Position numbers and translations under genes: made by a program | Shown here: positions 25,949-34,985 of the stretch, one piece after another | Layout of the letters: each line of letters opens with the position of its first letter | Position numbering within the stretch: position 1 is the stretch's first letter | Source: Scybalosoma faecavium | Lineage (GTDB): Bacteria; Bacillota; Clostridia; Christensenellales; Christensenellaceae | Length of the DNA stretch: 64,000 nt | Direction of reading: 5' to 3' | Assembly (NCBI GenBank): GCA_018716135.1 | Contig: DVKG01000011.1 | Location: 1 to 64,000 of the forward strand | The notes under the pieces: model-generated | Seen by the model: the letters and a program-made list of their open reading frames with translations, nothing else | Databases searched by the model: none | What the model was told of the DNA's origin: nothing

Positions 25949-27304
25949 TCATCTCTTATCGCGCGAAATATAAGTTTTATGTTCTACAAGACTCTGATAA
26001 GCAGGGCGAATTATCTTATCCGCAGTTATAAGCTCCTCCATTCTGTGCGCACTCCAGCCTGCTACGCGCGCTATCGCAAAGAGAGGCGTATACAGTTCCC
26101 GCGGTATACCTAACATATCGTATACAAATCCGCTGTAAAAGTCTACATTCGGGCTGACTCCCTTGTATATTTTCCTCTCTCTGGCTATGAGTTTCACCGC
26201 TGCGCTCTCCACATTTTCATAAAGCAGCATGTCTTTTTCTCTGCCTTTTTCTTTCGCGAGCAGTTCTACGAACTTTTTGAGCACCACTTCTCTGGGATCG
26301 CTTACGGAGTATACCGCATGACCCATACCATATATTAAGCCCTTGCGGTCAAAAGCTTCTTTTTTCAACACTTTTTCAAGATAAAATTCTATCTCGTCCT
26401 CGTCCTTATAATCTGAGACATGAGCTTTTATGTCGTCCATCATGTTTATAACCATGAGGTTGGCTCCGCCGTGCTTTGCCCCTTTTAGCGACAGCAGCGC
26501 CGCCCCTATCGAGGAATACGTATCCGAGCCGGACGAGGTTATGACTCGCGTCGTGAAGGTCGAGTTGTTTCCGCCGCCATGCTCCATGTGCAGAAGCAGC
26601 GCAATGTCCAACACGCGCGCCTCCAGCTTGGAGAACTGCATATCCGGACGCAGCATGCTTAGTATGTTTTCTGCTGCCGAAAGCTCGGGATTCGGGCGAT
26701 GAATATACATACTTTGGTTCTTTTCATAGTGATTGTAAGCGTGGTATCCATAAATCGCCAGCATTGGGAATGTACTTATAAGCTGAATGCACTGCCTGAG
26801 CACATTATCTACACTCAAATCCGTAGCTCTGTCGTCATAAGACGCCAGCGTCAGCACGCTTCTTGTCATAGTGTTCATTATATCCGCGCTTGGCGCTTTC
26901 ATTATGACATCCCGCGTGAAATTAGTTGGCAGCTCCCTGCTCTGAGCCAGAACCTCCATAAAGCTTCTCAACTGCTCTGCATTCGGCAATTCGCCGAACA
27001 GAAGAAGATACGCTCCTTCTTCAAAAACATATCCGCTCCCTTCGCTCCCTTTGATAAGATCTTTTATGTCATATCCGCGATAAAGCAGCTCTCCATCGCA
27101 TGGTATCAGCTCGCCGTCTTTTGTATCGAAGGCTTTTATTCTGGATATATTCGTCAGACCCGTGAGCACGCCTCTGCCGTTTCTGTCACGCAGTCCTTTT
27201 TTTACTCCATAATGATCATAAAGCTCTTTTGGGATCTGAGAATGAGCCTCACATTCCGAAGCTTTTTGTTTCGCATATGTTCTCGCCGCTCTGCTGTAGT
27301 CCAT
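25949..27304 (-). CDS. Citrate synthase
   Basis: 451-residue citrate synthase (citrate / 2-methylcitrate synthase family) that condenses oxaloacetate with acetyl-CoA. The catalytic triad is visible: His in LLLHMEHGGGNNSTF, His in GMGHAVYSVSDPRE, and Asp in NVDFYSGFVYDMLGI. The N-terminal extension of about 60 residues before LTGLTNISRI is common in clostridial members. AGGAGG lies 8 nt before the ATG. No other TCA genes lie in the window; in fermenters it usually feeds 2-oxoglutarate synthesis. Confidence 0.93.
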   Translation of the reverse strand: MDYSRAARTYAKQKASECEAHSQIPKELYDHYGVKKGLRDRNGRGVLTGLTNISRIKAFDTKDGELIPCDGELLYRGYDIKDLIKGSEGSGYVFEEGAYLLLFGELPNAEQLRSFMEVLAQSRELPTNFTRDVIMKAPSADIMNTMTRSVLTLASYDDRATDLSVDNVLRQCIQLISTFPMLAIYGYHAYNHYEKNQSMYIHRPNPELSAAENILSMLRPDMQFSKLEARVLDIALLLHMEHGGGNNSTFTTRVITSSGSDTYSSIGAALLSLKGAKHGGANLMVINMMDDIKAHVSDYKDEDEIEFYLEKVLKKEAFDRKGLIYGMGHAVYSVSDPREVVLKKFVELLAKEKGREKDMLLYENVESAAVKLIARERKIYKGVSPNVDFYSGFVYDMLGIPRELYTPLFAIARVAGWSAHRMEELITADKIIRPAYQSLVEHKTYISRDKR

Positions 27305-27326
27305 AAACTATACCTCCTATCTCAAT

Positions 27327-27374
27327 ATTACATCTTGACTTTTTTCGGCGTCAATCTCAATAATTCAGAGATTG
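27327..27374 (-). promoter_or_regulatory. Citrate synthase promoter and inverted repeat
   Basis: TTGACG (27349-27354), 16-nt spacer, TGTAAT (27327-27332) on the reverse strand. A perfect 7-bp inverted repeat CAATCTC / GAGATTG (27352-27358, 27368-27374) overlaps the -35 and may be an operator. Confidence 0.5.
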
Positions 27375-27519
27375 TATTTAGCAAAAAAGCCGCAGCTGTT
27401 TTCATATTTTTTTCGTCTCTTTTTCTCAAAAATTACTAATTTTATTAGCTTTTCAAATATAACTTTTAACTTTGTTAGGTATTTTTCTGAACTTTGCAAG
27501 CATTCCGCTTAGCATTTTT

Positions 27520-27945
27520 TTAGTGACGCATATCTATCAATTTCGTTAATTTTTTTTGGATTCTGAGATACGCCTCTGCATCCTCCGGGCCGAGAAATTC
27601 AAGCATCCTGACCACTTGTTTTCTCAGTTCTTCTCGGTATTTTTTCACGACGCCCCAGCCTTCTTGCGTCAGCCTAACGATAACCTGTCTGTTATCCTCT
27701 GCGTCAATTGTTCGGGTTATCAGATTTGCACTTTCAAGCTGTTTCAAAATAGTCGCGATTCTCGCCGTGCTGACTATCATACTGTTGCTCAGCTCTTTGG
27801 GATGCGCCTTGTTGTCGTTAGCCGCAAGATAGTTCAATACAAATTTCTCACCTTTCAGCATATGAGACATCTGACGCTCAATTTTGATTTGAGGTACAGT
27901 AGCTTTCATTTTCAACAGCTCATCCGCCAAAGCGTAGTAGTCCAT
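27520..27945 (-). CDS. MarR family transcriptional regulator
   Basis: 141-residue winged-helix regulator. HPKELSNSMIVSTARIATILKQLESANLITR (~47-78) is the recognition helix region and EDNRQVIVRLTQEGW the wing, the usual MarR pattern. A terminal helix would form the dimer. AGGA lies 10 nt before the ATG. Its own promoter is nearly perfect. It lies between citrate synthase and a Vat-like acetyltransferase and could control either; neither is proven. Confidence 0.88.
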   Translation of the reverse strand: MDYYALADELLKMKATVPQIKIERQMSHMLKGEKFVLNYLAANDNKAHPKELSNSMIVSTARIATILKQLESANLITRTIDAEDNRQVIVRLTQEGWGVVKKYREELRKQVVRMLEFLGPEDAEAYLRIQKKLTKLIDMRH

Positions 27946-27985
27946 TCCGAATTTATCCTAACAGAATTAACTTTTTATATTAGTA

Positions 27986-28014
27986 ATTATATTACAGCAC
28001 GCTCTCGTTGTCAA
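27986..28014 (-). promoter_or_regulatory. marR-type gene promoter
   Basis: Perfect consensus on the reverse strand: TTGACA (28009-28014), 17-nt spacer, TATAAT (27986-27991). Confidence 0.85.
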
Positions 28015-28071
28015 GTGAAAGGTACGTGTAGTATTTAGCAAAGCAATGTGTTAATGTATTTTCAACAAATA

Positions 28072-28213
28072 TAACCGTGAACAGATGTCCCCCGCCTCTA
28101 TAGGCGACGGGTTCCATCTAAGCCTTCAGCGGCGGTGCAATCCGCCGTTGAAGCCCTAAGAGGCTTCGCCCCTCGTTCACTTGTTGAATGACGGGGCGGC
28201 GCCCCTTATTGAA
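28072..28213 (+). repeat. Full copy of a structured ~140-bp intergenic repeat
   Basis: Runs from TAACCGTGAACAGATG to GGGGCGGCGCCCCTTATTGAA. It contains three hairpins: CCGCCTCTATAGGCGACGG; a central stem TTCAGCGGCGG / CCGCCGTTGAA with loop TGCAAT; and GGGGC-GGC-GCCCC near the end. It matches 53036-53176 (reverse orientation) almost base for base. In both places the CCGTGAACAG end faces the nearer start codon. No ORF or transposase is present. Confidence 0.85.
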
Positions 28214-28223
28214 TCATTTTAAA

Positions 28224-28251
28224 TAAAAAAAGACCTGCTTTTCGGCAGGTC
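28224..28251 (-). terminator. Terminator of the Vat-like gene
   Basis: Perfect 7-bp stem GACCTGC / GCAGGTC (28232-28238, 28245-28251) followed by TTTTTTTATTT on the reverse strand. Confidence 0.9.
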
Positions 28252-28277
28252 AAAATAAAAATGCGGCAATCCGAGAT

Positions 28278-28919
28278 TTACACTTCGGCCACATTTCGGA
28301 TTTGCTCCAAGTCACCGCTGCATAACACTTCAAGATTTTTGAATATCTTTTCAGGCGACCAATCCCACCATTTCAATTTCAGTAAATACGAAATAAGTTC
28401 ATCGTCAAATCGCTTTTTGATGATTCGGCATGGATTCCCGCCTGCGATATGATAAGCAGGAATGTCCTTTGCCACAATTGAATTTGCCGCAACGATAGCT
28501 CCGTCGCCAATGTGAACCCCCGGCATAACCGTGACATTTTGTCCAATCCAGACGTCGTTTCCGATAACTGTATCACCTTTGTACGGCAAATCGTCCAAGG
28601 CCGGCGTACATTTTTCCCAACCGCCTCCCATAATATTAAACGGATAAGTTGTTATGCTTTTCATTCTGTGATTAGCGCCATTCATTACAAACTCAATGCC
28701 TTTCGCAATGGCGCAGAATTTTCCTATAATCAGCTTATCTCCGAACAACTCATAATGGTGCGTCACATGCTCCTCAAATTTTTCCGCACCATTTATATCA
28801 TCATAGTAGGAATATTCGCCCACTATAATATTAGGTCGAGTAATTACATTTTTAATGAAGCACACACTCTTAATGGCTTCATTTGGATAAATCGCATTCG
28901 GGTCAGGTCCATATTGCAT
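28278..28919 (-). CDS. CatB-related (Vat-type) O-acetyltransferase
   Basis: 213-residue xenobiotic acetyltransferase with a left-handed beta-helix, close to the streptogramin A acetyltransferases (Vat) and CatB chloramphenicol enzymes. Family segments are IIVGEYSYYDD, LIIGKFCAIAKGIEFVMNGANH (catalytic His in GANHRM, near 87), YPFNIMGGGWEK and GDTVIGNDVWIGQNVTVMPGV, with the tail AGGNPCRIIKKRF. AGGAGG lies 8 nt before the ATG at 28919. Codon use differs from neighbours: Ile is mostly ATT rather than ATA and A/T third bases are more frequent, consistent with recent acquisition. Whether it gives antibiotic resistance cannot be told by eye. Confidence 0.88.
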   Translation of the reverse strand: MQYGPDPNAIYPNEAIKSVCFIKNVITRPNIIVGEYSYYDDINGAEKFEEHVTHHYELFGDKLIIGKFCAIAKGIEFVMNGANHRMKSITTYPFNIMGGGWEKCTPALDDLPYKGDTVIGNDVWIGQNVTVMPGVHIGDGAIVAANSIVAKDIPAYHIAGGNPCRIIKKRFDDELISYLLKLKWWDWSPEKIFKNLEVLCSGDLEQIRNVAEV

Positions 28920-28959
28920 ATTCAAAACCTCCTCGTCAAATTTCAGTTTGTTTTTCGGA

Positions 28960-28978
28960 ATTATAGAATGTAACATTC
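28960..28978 (-). promoter_or_regulatory. Vat-like gene -10 and palindrome
   Basis: TATAAT (28960-28965) on the reverse strand, directly preceded by a perfect 13-bp palindrome GAATGTAACATTC (28966-28978) in the spacer region. The -35 is poor, so the palindrome may bind a regulator. Confidence 0.5.
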
Positions 28979-29087
28979 AAGGGGAAGAGCAAAAGTATGC
29001 TATCCCCCTTTTAAGCTTCTGCATAAATAATCCGCCCAACAGCCCGGCATACGGCGTCCCTCTCGGTGTTTTTTATCTCTTTCTTTG

Positions 29088-30257
29088 TCATCTGGGGGCT
29101 GCTATGCGCTTGCCCTGCCATGTGAACACAACCATATCAGGGTCAAATTTCTCTACTACTTTGCAATTTTCCTGATTGCGTATGAAACCCATGCCCTCGC
29201 CCTTGCCGGAGCCTATGCCCACTCCGGCAAAAAGTCTGGCTACTTCTCTATTGCGCGGATCTGAGTTTTTGCTCATGGAGTCTTTCAGCGATACGCGCAT
29301 TCCGCCCGGATTTGATATCATGACGTTTTGATCCCGCTTTTCCACTACAATTCCAAACTTATTGTAATAGTTTGCGTGAATAAGCGCATTTGCCAACGCC
29401 GCCGAGACGGCTTTCTCAACGCTCCTGGGCTGACCTGATATAAGCTTTTCAGCCGTACAAAAATAAAAATTATACAAGTTTCTGCAGTCGGAGTCAGTCA
29501 TGGAGGTCAGCTTTATATGCGGTTCAGCATCATCCTTCTCGTACTCACGGTATTCCAGATAAAAATGAGTAAATTCTCGTACAATATACTCCCGTTTTCC
29601 CAAAACGAGAAGCCCGCCGCCCGTCGGATGCAGACCCGTCCTGTCTTTCACCGCCGCGCCGTAATTCACTAAAAACTCCTCGTCGTTCAGCTCATTTGCC
29701 GGATCATTCGGCCTCATCCTGCGCACTCTTCCGCGAAAATCTCTCACAGTCGCCTCGTCGAATGCCTCCGATCCAAGCTCTGCCAGCGGAAGCGTATCCC
29801 GCGTTATCTCCTCTTTATCCTGGAGCATAGCTTTTATCTCCTGCTCTGTACAATGATAATCGCCTTCTCCGCTTCGTCTGTACGTCCCCTGCAATATATC
29901 TCCGTTAATATACACCGGTTTATCGCGCCTGTCTGCCCGAGGGACTTCTATAACTATTATGTCCTTGCCGTCCTCGTTCTGAACGTATACGCCTCCCGGC
30001 CTGAGCACGTCTGCACTGCATTTGGAAGGAGTGCGCACCATTTGCCAAAACTCCGCCACCATGCCGTCCGGATCTGTGACGCCGTGCAGATGCAGCGTTT
30101 TGTCTCTGCTTTCTTCCACGCCCAGCAGTATCACTCCGCCATTCGTGTTTGCAAACGCGGAGTAAGTCTCCCAAAGGCTATCCGGCAGGCCGCCCGCGGC
30201 GAGCTTCGCTTCCAGAGTCTCCGTCTCCTTAGTGTTTACTATGCTTTGCAAATCCAT
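29088..30257 (-). CDS. AlbA_2/Schlafen-type protein with HATPase_c_4 domain
   Basis: 389-residue protein. The N-terminal ~150 residues are the AlbA_2 (Schlafen-core-like) domain with TETLEAKLAAGGLPDSLWETYSAFANTNGGVILLGVEE. Residues ~255-345 have the GHKL-ATPase pattern SAALANALIHANYYNKFGIVVEKRDQNVMISNPGGM. Such proteins are usually annotated as putative transcriptional regulators or ATP-dependent helicase-like; their biochemical role is poorly known. GGGAG lies 8 nt before the ATG. It follows the Mrr-like gene after 29 nt on the same strand, so the two are probably one operon. Confidence 0.82.
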   Translation of the reverse strand: MDLQSIVNTKETETLEAKLAAGGLPDSLWETYSAFANTNGGVILLGVEESRDKTLHLHGVTDPDGMVAEFWQMVRTPSKCSADVLRPGGVYVQNEDGKDIIVIEVPRADRRDKPVYINGDILQGTYRRSGEGDYHCTEQEIKAMLQDKEEITRDTLPLAELGSEAFDEATVRDFRGRVRRMRPNDPANELNDEEFLVNYGAAVKDRTGLHPTGGGLLVLGKREYIVREFTHFYLEYREYEKDDAEPHIKLTSMTDSDCRNLYNFYFCTAEKLISGQPRSVEKAVSAALANALIHANYYNKFGIVVEKRDQNVMISNPGGMRVSLKDSMSKNSDPRNREVARLFAGVGIGSGKGEGMGFIRNQENCKVVEKFDPDMVVFTWQGKRIAAPR

Positions 30258-30286
30258 ATATTGTTCTCCCTCAAAGGTCTGTTTTT

Positions 30287-30892
30287 TTAACTTACATTGT
30301 CTATCATATCCATCAGCACCTCCCCGTCCCAGAGAAGCACCTCTTCGCTCTCGGCGAGCGTTTTCGCCGCAGGTGTAAATTTAGCGTTTGTTATTACTAT
30401 GCCGTAATCGCAGCCGTACAGCCTCGCTCCGGCAGAGACCTCTTGGACTGCGTGTATGCCGACGTTCGTTCCGTATCGTTTGCACTGGACTGCGTATTTT
30501 ACCCCTGCCCTTCGCATTACTATATCCACTCCGAAATCCTTCGCGGCCTGAGTTTCCCGCGCACGGTACCCGTTGCGCCAAAGCAAATCGGCGACATATC
30601 GCTCAAATGCTATTCCTTCCATTTTATCTATGCGCTTTTTCTCTCTGTTAATTCCTCTGAAATTCCGTCTGAAAAATCTCAGAGAGGCGTATTCTATCTT
30701 CCCGTCCAGCTTTGGATATCTGAGCAGTTCCAGCTTCGCCCACACGGCGTAAATTACCCATAGCAGAGCCGACGCAGGCAGCGTCCAATAAGCAGAACAG
30801 AAGTAAACCCCTGCCGCCGCAGCCGCGGTCAACAATATGAGGTAGTGCGGCGCAGTAAAATATCTTTTTCTTTTTGAGCGAGTATATTCCAA
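30287..30892 (-). CDS. Membrane-anchored Mrr-type restriction endonuclease
   Basis: 201-residue protein. Two hydrophobic segments (residues ~15-32 and 34-50, the second AYWTLPASALLWVIYAVWA) anchor it in the membrane. Residues ~90-200 form an Mrr-type nuclease domain: GIAFERYVADLLWRNGY, then DFGVDIVMRRAGVKYAVQCKRYGTNVG, giving the D-x(n)-Q-x-K catalytic set. The start is read as TTG at 30892 because GGAGG lies 5 nt upstream and the next ATG is inside the nuclease domain. First gene of a probable two-gene operon with the AlbA/ATPase gene. Confidence 0.82.
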   Translation of the reverse strand: MEYTRSKRKRYFTAPHYLILLTAAAAAGVYFCSAYWTLPASALLWVIYAVWAKLELLRYPKLDGKIEYASLRFFRRNFRGINREKKRIDKMEGIAFERYVADLLWRNGYRARETQAAKDFGVDIVMRRAGVKYAVQCKRYGTNVGIHAVQEVSAGARLYGCDYGIVITNAKFTPAAKTLAESEEVLLWDGEVLMDMIDNVS

Positions 30893-30921
30893 AATTCCTC
30901 CAAATGTGCATATCTAGCTTT

Positions 30922-30950
30922 ATTTTATCATCAAACTCATATTTAAACAA
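30922..30950 (-). promoter_or_regulatory. Mrr-like gene promoter
   Basis: TTGTTT (30945-30950), 17-nt spacer, extended -10 TGATAAAAT (hexamer 30922-30927) on the reverse strand. Confidence 0.65.
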
Positions 30951-30960
30951 GCTGTGAATA

Positions 30961-30994
30961 AATCAAAATGAGCAGACGCTTGACTGTCTGCTCA
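30961..30994 (-). terminator. Glycosyltransferase gene terminator
   Basis: Perfect 9-bp stem TGAGCAGAC / GTCTGCTCA (30969-30977, 30986-30994) followed by TTTTGATTT on the reverse strand. Confidence 0.75.
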
Positions 30995-31022
30995 TACTGC
31001 GCTTCTTTTTAGTACAAACTCA

Positions 31023-32222
31023 TCACCATCTTAGGCGATATTTTCTAAGACCTCTAAGCGATTGTTTCACATCGCCCTTGTTAATCACATACTGATACCT
31101 TGCGAACGCCTCGTCTATTCTCTGCTCGTCAGATACGGCGATCGACTCTCTTGCGCATCTGCCCATCTCTGCCAGAGCCGCTCTGTCGGAAATCGCATCC
31201 TCTATTCCCTCTGCAATACTGATATAATCGCTCTCGCAGATTATTCCGTTCATTCCGCTCCATATATTCTCGGAAGGACCGCTGAGCGCTGCGACAAGGC
31301 TAGGCGTTCCCATATTCGCCGCTTCCGGAACTACAAGTCCGGCAGTGTCATATGTAGAAGGAAATACCAGCAGATCAGCAGCAGCATAATACGCATCCAG
31401 CAAAGAACTTTCGGATATATGACCGACAAACTTTACAGTATCTTTCAGCCCCATCCGCTCTGCGGCCTCTTCTATTTCCTTTCTGTGTATGCCGTCCCCT
31501 GCGAATATAAACGTAAATTCTTTTCCATGCTGTTTTACGAGCTGCGCCGCCTTAATAATATTGAGGATGTTTTTCTTCCAGTCGAGCTGACCTGCATACA
31601 TCAAAACAGGTCTTTCGTCCGCTCCGCATTCGCGTCTGATATCCGCACATAGAGTCTCATCCTTTTCGCGAAGTTTTATACCGTTGTTCATTATTTGAAC
31701 ATCTGACGTATATCCCATTTCTCTCAAAAATCTACATGCCGTCCTGCTGACGCACCAGACTTCATCGCATCGTTCAAAACTCTTCTCCACGTATTTCACA
31801 GCGACATTAACGAGCGGATTGAGCACTTTTAATTTAGCAGCTTGTCTAAAATCCTCGCGGAAATTAGTATGAAACGTGGCTATGCAGGGTATCCTTCGCC
31901 TGTGCGCCTCCGCCTCGCCCAATCTGCCCATAAAAAACGGAGAGTGTATGTGTACTATATCCAAAGGCGTAGAACGCATCTCCCGCATAAACGATCTTCC
32001 CAATTTAGGCAAAGCTAAAGAATAGCTCGAGCCGGGCAAGGGCACCTTCGGGCTTCCGACTACTCTAAACGGCAGCTCTTCATGATCTGCAGTTTCACTC
32101 TCAGGCGCAAAAACAGTTACATTGTGGCCTTTGCGCGCCAACGTCTCGGCATAGCTCATTAGAACTCTGCCTACGCCGTCGCATATAGGTAAAAAGGAAT
32201 CTGCGAAAAAACCTATGTTCAT
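31023..32222 (-). CDS. Family 4 glycosyltransferase
   Basis: 399-residue GT-B glycosyltransferase of family GT4. The N-terminal acceptor domain begins MNIGFFADSFLPICDGVGRV with ATFHTNFRED near 120. The C-terminal donor domain has VLMYAGQLDWKKNI near 207, FIFAGDGIHRKEIEE, and the E-x7-E motif in STYDTAGLVVPEAANMGTPSLVA near 300-320. The sequence is close to enzymes that glucosylate diacylglycerol or inositol lipids; the acceptor is not certain. The ATG at 32222 has AGAGG 7 nt upstream. Monocistronic. Confidence 0.87.
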   Translation of the reverse strand: MNIGFFADSFLPICDGVGRVLMSYAETLARKGHNVTVFAPESETADHEELPFRVVGSPKVPLPGSSYSLALPKLGRSFMREMRSTPLDIVHIHSPFFMGRLGEAEAHRRRIPCIATFHTNFREDFRQAAKLKVLNPLVNVAVKYVEKSFERCDEVWCVSRTACRFLREMGYTSDVQIMNNGIKLREKDETLCADIRRECGADERPVLMYAGQLDWKKNILNIIKAAQLVKQHGKEFTFIFAGDGIHRKEIEEAAERMGLKDTVKFVGHISESSLLDAYYAAADLLVFPSTYDTAGLVVPEAANMGTPSLVAALSGPSENIWSGMNGIICESDYISIAEGIEDAISDRAALAEMGRCARESIAVSDEQRIDEAFARYQYVINKGDVKQSLRGLRKYRLRW

Positions 32223-32264
32223 ATAATAACCTCTCATTCAGCAGCTATATCCGCCGCTTCGGTA

Positions 32265-32293
32265 CTAATATTCTAACATGAAGCCGTTTTCAA
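32265..32293 (-). promoter_or_regulatory. Glycosyltransferase gene promoter
   Basis: TTGAAA (32288-32293), 17-nt spacer, TATTAG (32265-32270) on the reverse strand. Confidence 0.5.
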
Positions 32294-32410
32294 AACAAGT
32301 TTTCAGGCTTACATCTCTGTAACCATACATAACTTTGAAAAAACAAGAAGTAGTTTTGTCGAAAACCGCATATACTAAACAAACGACAAACAAAAGGAAG
32401 GAGTATTAAA

Positions 32411-34978
32411 TTGACCCCGCATTCACGCTCTATAGAGGATATCCTTCACGATCTGGATACAGACGCAGAGCTTGGCCTCAGCGAAAAGCAGGTGTTGAAC
32501 CGACAAGAAAAATACGGTAAAAACTCACTGACCCATAAGGAAAACCGCAGTCTGCTGTCCAGATTTATAAACCAGTTTAAAGACGTAATGATATTGATAC
32601 TAATCGCCGCGGCGATAGTATCCTTTGTCATCGCCGCGCATTCCGGCAGCGTCAAAGAGTTCTTTGAACCTGCGCTCATACTTTTGATAGTCGTTCTCAA
32701 CGCCGCGATAGGTACGGCTCAGGAGAGCAAGGCGGAAAAAGCGCTTTCAGCTTTAAAATCCCTGTCTGCTCCTCACGCCAGAGTCATCCGCAGCGGCCGA
32801 GAGCAGAGCGTAAACGCAGACTTGCTCGTGCCCGGAGATATTATCAAGCTGGAAGCGGGGGATTACGTTCCCGCAGACGCGCGGCTTCTGCGCTCCAGCA
32901 GCTTAAAATGCGAAGAATCCGCCCTCACGGGGGAAAGCATTCCCGCAGAAAAAAACGCCGAATCTGTATTCCCCGAGGACACCCCTCCCGGAGACAGAGT
33001 TAACATGGTCTTTTCCGGATGCAGCATCACATACGGTACTGCATTAGCCGTAGTCTGTCAAACAGGTATGAATACACAGCTGGGAAAAATCGCCGGTATG
33101 CTCTCGGAGCAGGAGGACGTTAAGACTCCGCTTCAGCTTCGACTTGCTCAGCTAGGAAAATACCTCGGCATAACAGCTCTGGCAGCATGCGCCGTAATAT
33201 TCGCCGTCGGACTCGCCAGCGGCATACCTGTAATGGAAATTTTCATGACTTCCGTATCTCTCGCCGTGTCTGCAATTCCCGAAGGTCTGCCCGCGATAGT
33301 CACCGTCGTGCTCGCACTCGGAGTCCAGCGCATGGCAGACCGCGGCGCAATAATACGAAGTCTGCCCGCCGTAGAGACTCTTGGCGGCGCCTCTGTGATA
33401 TGTTCCGACAAAACGGGCACGCTTACGCAAAACCGCATGACTCTTACGGAAATATACAGCGAAGACAAGCGTCTTCTGCTCGAGTACGCAGTGCTTTGCT
33501 GCAACGGCGCCATAGAAGTAAGCTCCCACGGCGTCGAACATCTGGGCGATCCCACTGAAACCGCTATTATCTATGCCGCATATAAGGACGGCATTGAAAA
33601 ATCCGCACTTGAAGAAAAATATCCTCGCCTTGCAGAAATCCCTTTTGATTCAAACCGCAAGCTTATGACGAGCATAAACAATATAAACGGAAAAACAATA
33701 GCGATCGTCAAAGGCGCTTTTGACGTTATGATAGATAAAATTACGGATGGCGATACAGACGGCGCACGGCGGTCTAACGAATTAATGAGCAATCAAGCCC
33801 TGCGCGTACTCGCCGTCGCATACCGTGAGCTGGAAGAAATTCCCGAAGATCTGTCTCCCGAAGCCATAGAAAGCGATTTGACTCTTCTTGGGCTTGTCGG
33901 CATGATAGATCCTCCGCGCGAGGAGGCAATATCCGCCGTATCACTCTGCCGACAGGCCGGCATTCAGCCCGTCATGATTACGGGAGATCACGCCGCCACC
34001 GCATGCGCCGTAGCTGAGAAGCTCGGAATCAGGCGAAACGGCGATGAAGTCCTCACAGGTAAAGAATTAGACGCTATGAGCGACGATGAGCTTGATTCTC
34101 GTGTAGAAAAAACCTCCGTATACGCGCGCGTGTCTCCTGAAAACAAAATCCGAATCGTAAAAGCCTGGCAGCGCAAAGGCAACGTCGTCGCAATGACGGG
34201 CGACGGCGTAAACGACGCGCCCGCGCTCAAAGCGGCCGACATAGGCTGCGCCATGGGCATAACGGGAACGGACGTAGCGAAAGGCGCAGCAGACATGACT
34301 TTAACGGATGACAACTTCGCCACTATAGTTGACGCAGTCCGCGAAGGACGCGGAATTTTTGCAAACATTCGCAAAGTCGTCGCCTTTCTCCTCGGAACCA
34401 ACATCGGCGAAGTGCTGTGCGTATTTGCAGCGATGATGCTCTGGCATTTAACTCCGCTTCTTTCCATGCAGCTTTTGTGGATTAATCTGGTTACCGACAG
34501 CTTGCCCGCGATAGCGTTGGGAATGGAAAATGTGGAGTCTGATATAATGAATCGTCCTCCAAGGCAAAAAGACGAAGGTATTTTTTCCGGCGGACTCGGA
34601 ATCCGCGTGATACTTCAAGGCGTAATGTTCGGCGGACTCTCGCTGGCGGCTTTTGCTATCGGACGCGCATCGCTGGGCAATATAGCCTCAGCGCAAACCA
34701 TGGCTTTTATCGTACTTGCGCTTTCTCAAGTTCTTCATGCTTACAACATGCGTTCAAAGCATTCTATTTTCCATATTGGCGTATTCTCCAACCGCAAATT
34801 GAACATCGCGGCTGTTGCGGCAATTGTTCTGATAGCTGTCGTCGTCTTTACACCGGTTTCTATCGCATTTGGCCTGACATATCTGCCTGTTCGATTCTAT
34901 CTCGCAGCTCTCGCACTTTCACTCGTGCCTCTTCCCATAATGGAGCTGGCTAAAATCATCGGCGTAATAAAGCATTGA
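32411..34978 (+). CDS. P2A-type calcium-transporting ATPase
   Basis: 855-residue P-type ATPase of the SERCA/PMR1-like group. An N-terminal cation-ATPase domain (EKYGKNSLTHKE) is followed by actuator CEESALTGESIPAEK (~175), PEGLPAIVTVVLALG in helix 4 (a calcium-site motif), phosphorylation site CSDKTGTLTQNRM (~335), TGDGVNDAPALKAADIGCAMG (~595), and LLWINLVTDSLPAIALGME in helix 6. It probably exports Ca2+; Mn2+ is also possible in this group. The start is TTG at 32411, with AAGGAG 7 nt upstream and no ATG nearby. Monocistronic. Confidence 0.92.
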   Translation: MTPHSRSIEDILHDLDTDAELGLSEKQVLNRQEKYGKNSLTHKENRSLLSRFINQFKDVMILILIAAAIVSFVIAAHSGSVKEFFEPALILLIVVLNAAIGTAQESKAEKALSALKSLSAPHARVIRSGREQSVNADLLVPGDIIKLEAGDYVPADARLLRSSSLKCEESALTGESIPAEKNAESVFPEDTPPGDRVNMVFSGCSITYGTALAVVCQTGMNTQLGKIAGMLSEQEDVKTPLQLRLAQLGKYLGITALAACAVIFAVGLASGIPVMEIFMTSVSLAVSAIPEGLPAIVTVVLALGVQRMADRGAIIRSLPAVETLGGASVICSDKTGTLTQNRMTLTEIYSEDKRLLLEYAVLCCNGAIEVSSHGVEHLGDPTETAIIYAAYKDGIEKSALEEKYPRLAEIPFDSNRKLMTSINNINGKTIAIVKGAFDVMIDKITDGDTDGARRSNELMSNQALRVLAVAYRELEEIPEDLSPEAIESDLTLLGLVGMIDPPREEAISAVSLCRQAGIQPVMITGDHAATACAVAEKLGIRRNGDEVLTGKELDAMSDDELDSRVEKTSVYARVSPENKIRIVKAWQRKGNVVAMTGDGVNDAPALKAADIGCAMGITGTDVAKGAADMTLTDDNFATIVDAVREGRGIFANIRKVVAFLLGTNIGEVLCVFAAMMLWHLTPLLSMQLLWINLVTDSLPAIALGMENVESDIMNRPPRQKDEGIFSGGLGIRVILQGVMFGGLSLAAFAIGRASLGNIASAQTMAFIVLALSQVLHAYNMRSKHSIFHIGVFSNRKLNIAAVAAIVLIAVVVFTPVSIAFGLTYLPVRFYLAALALSLVPLPIMELAKIIGVIKH

Positions 34979-34985
34979 CGTCCTT

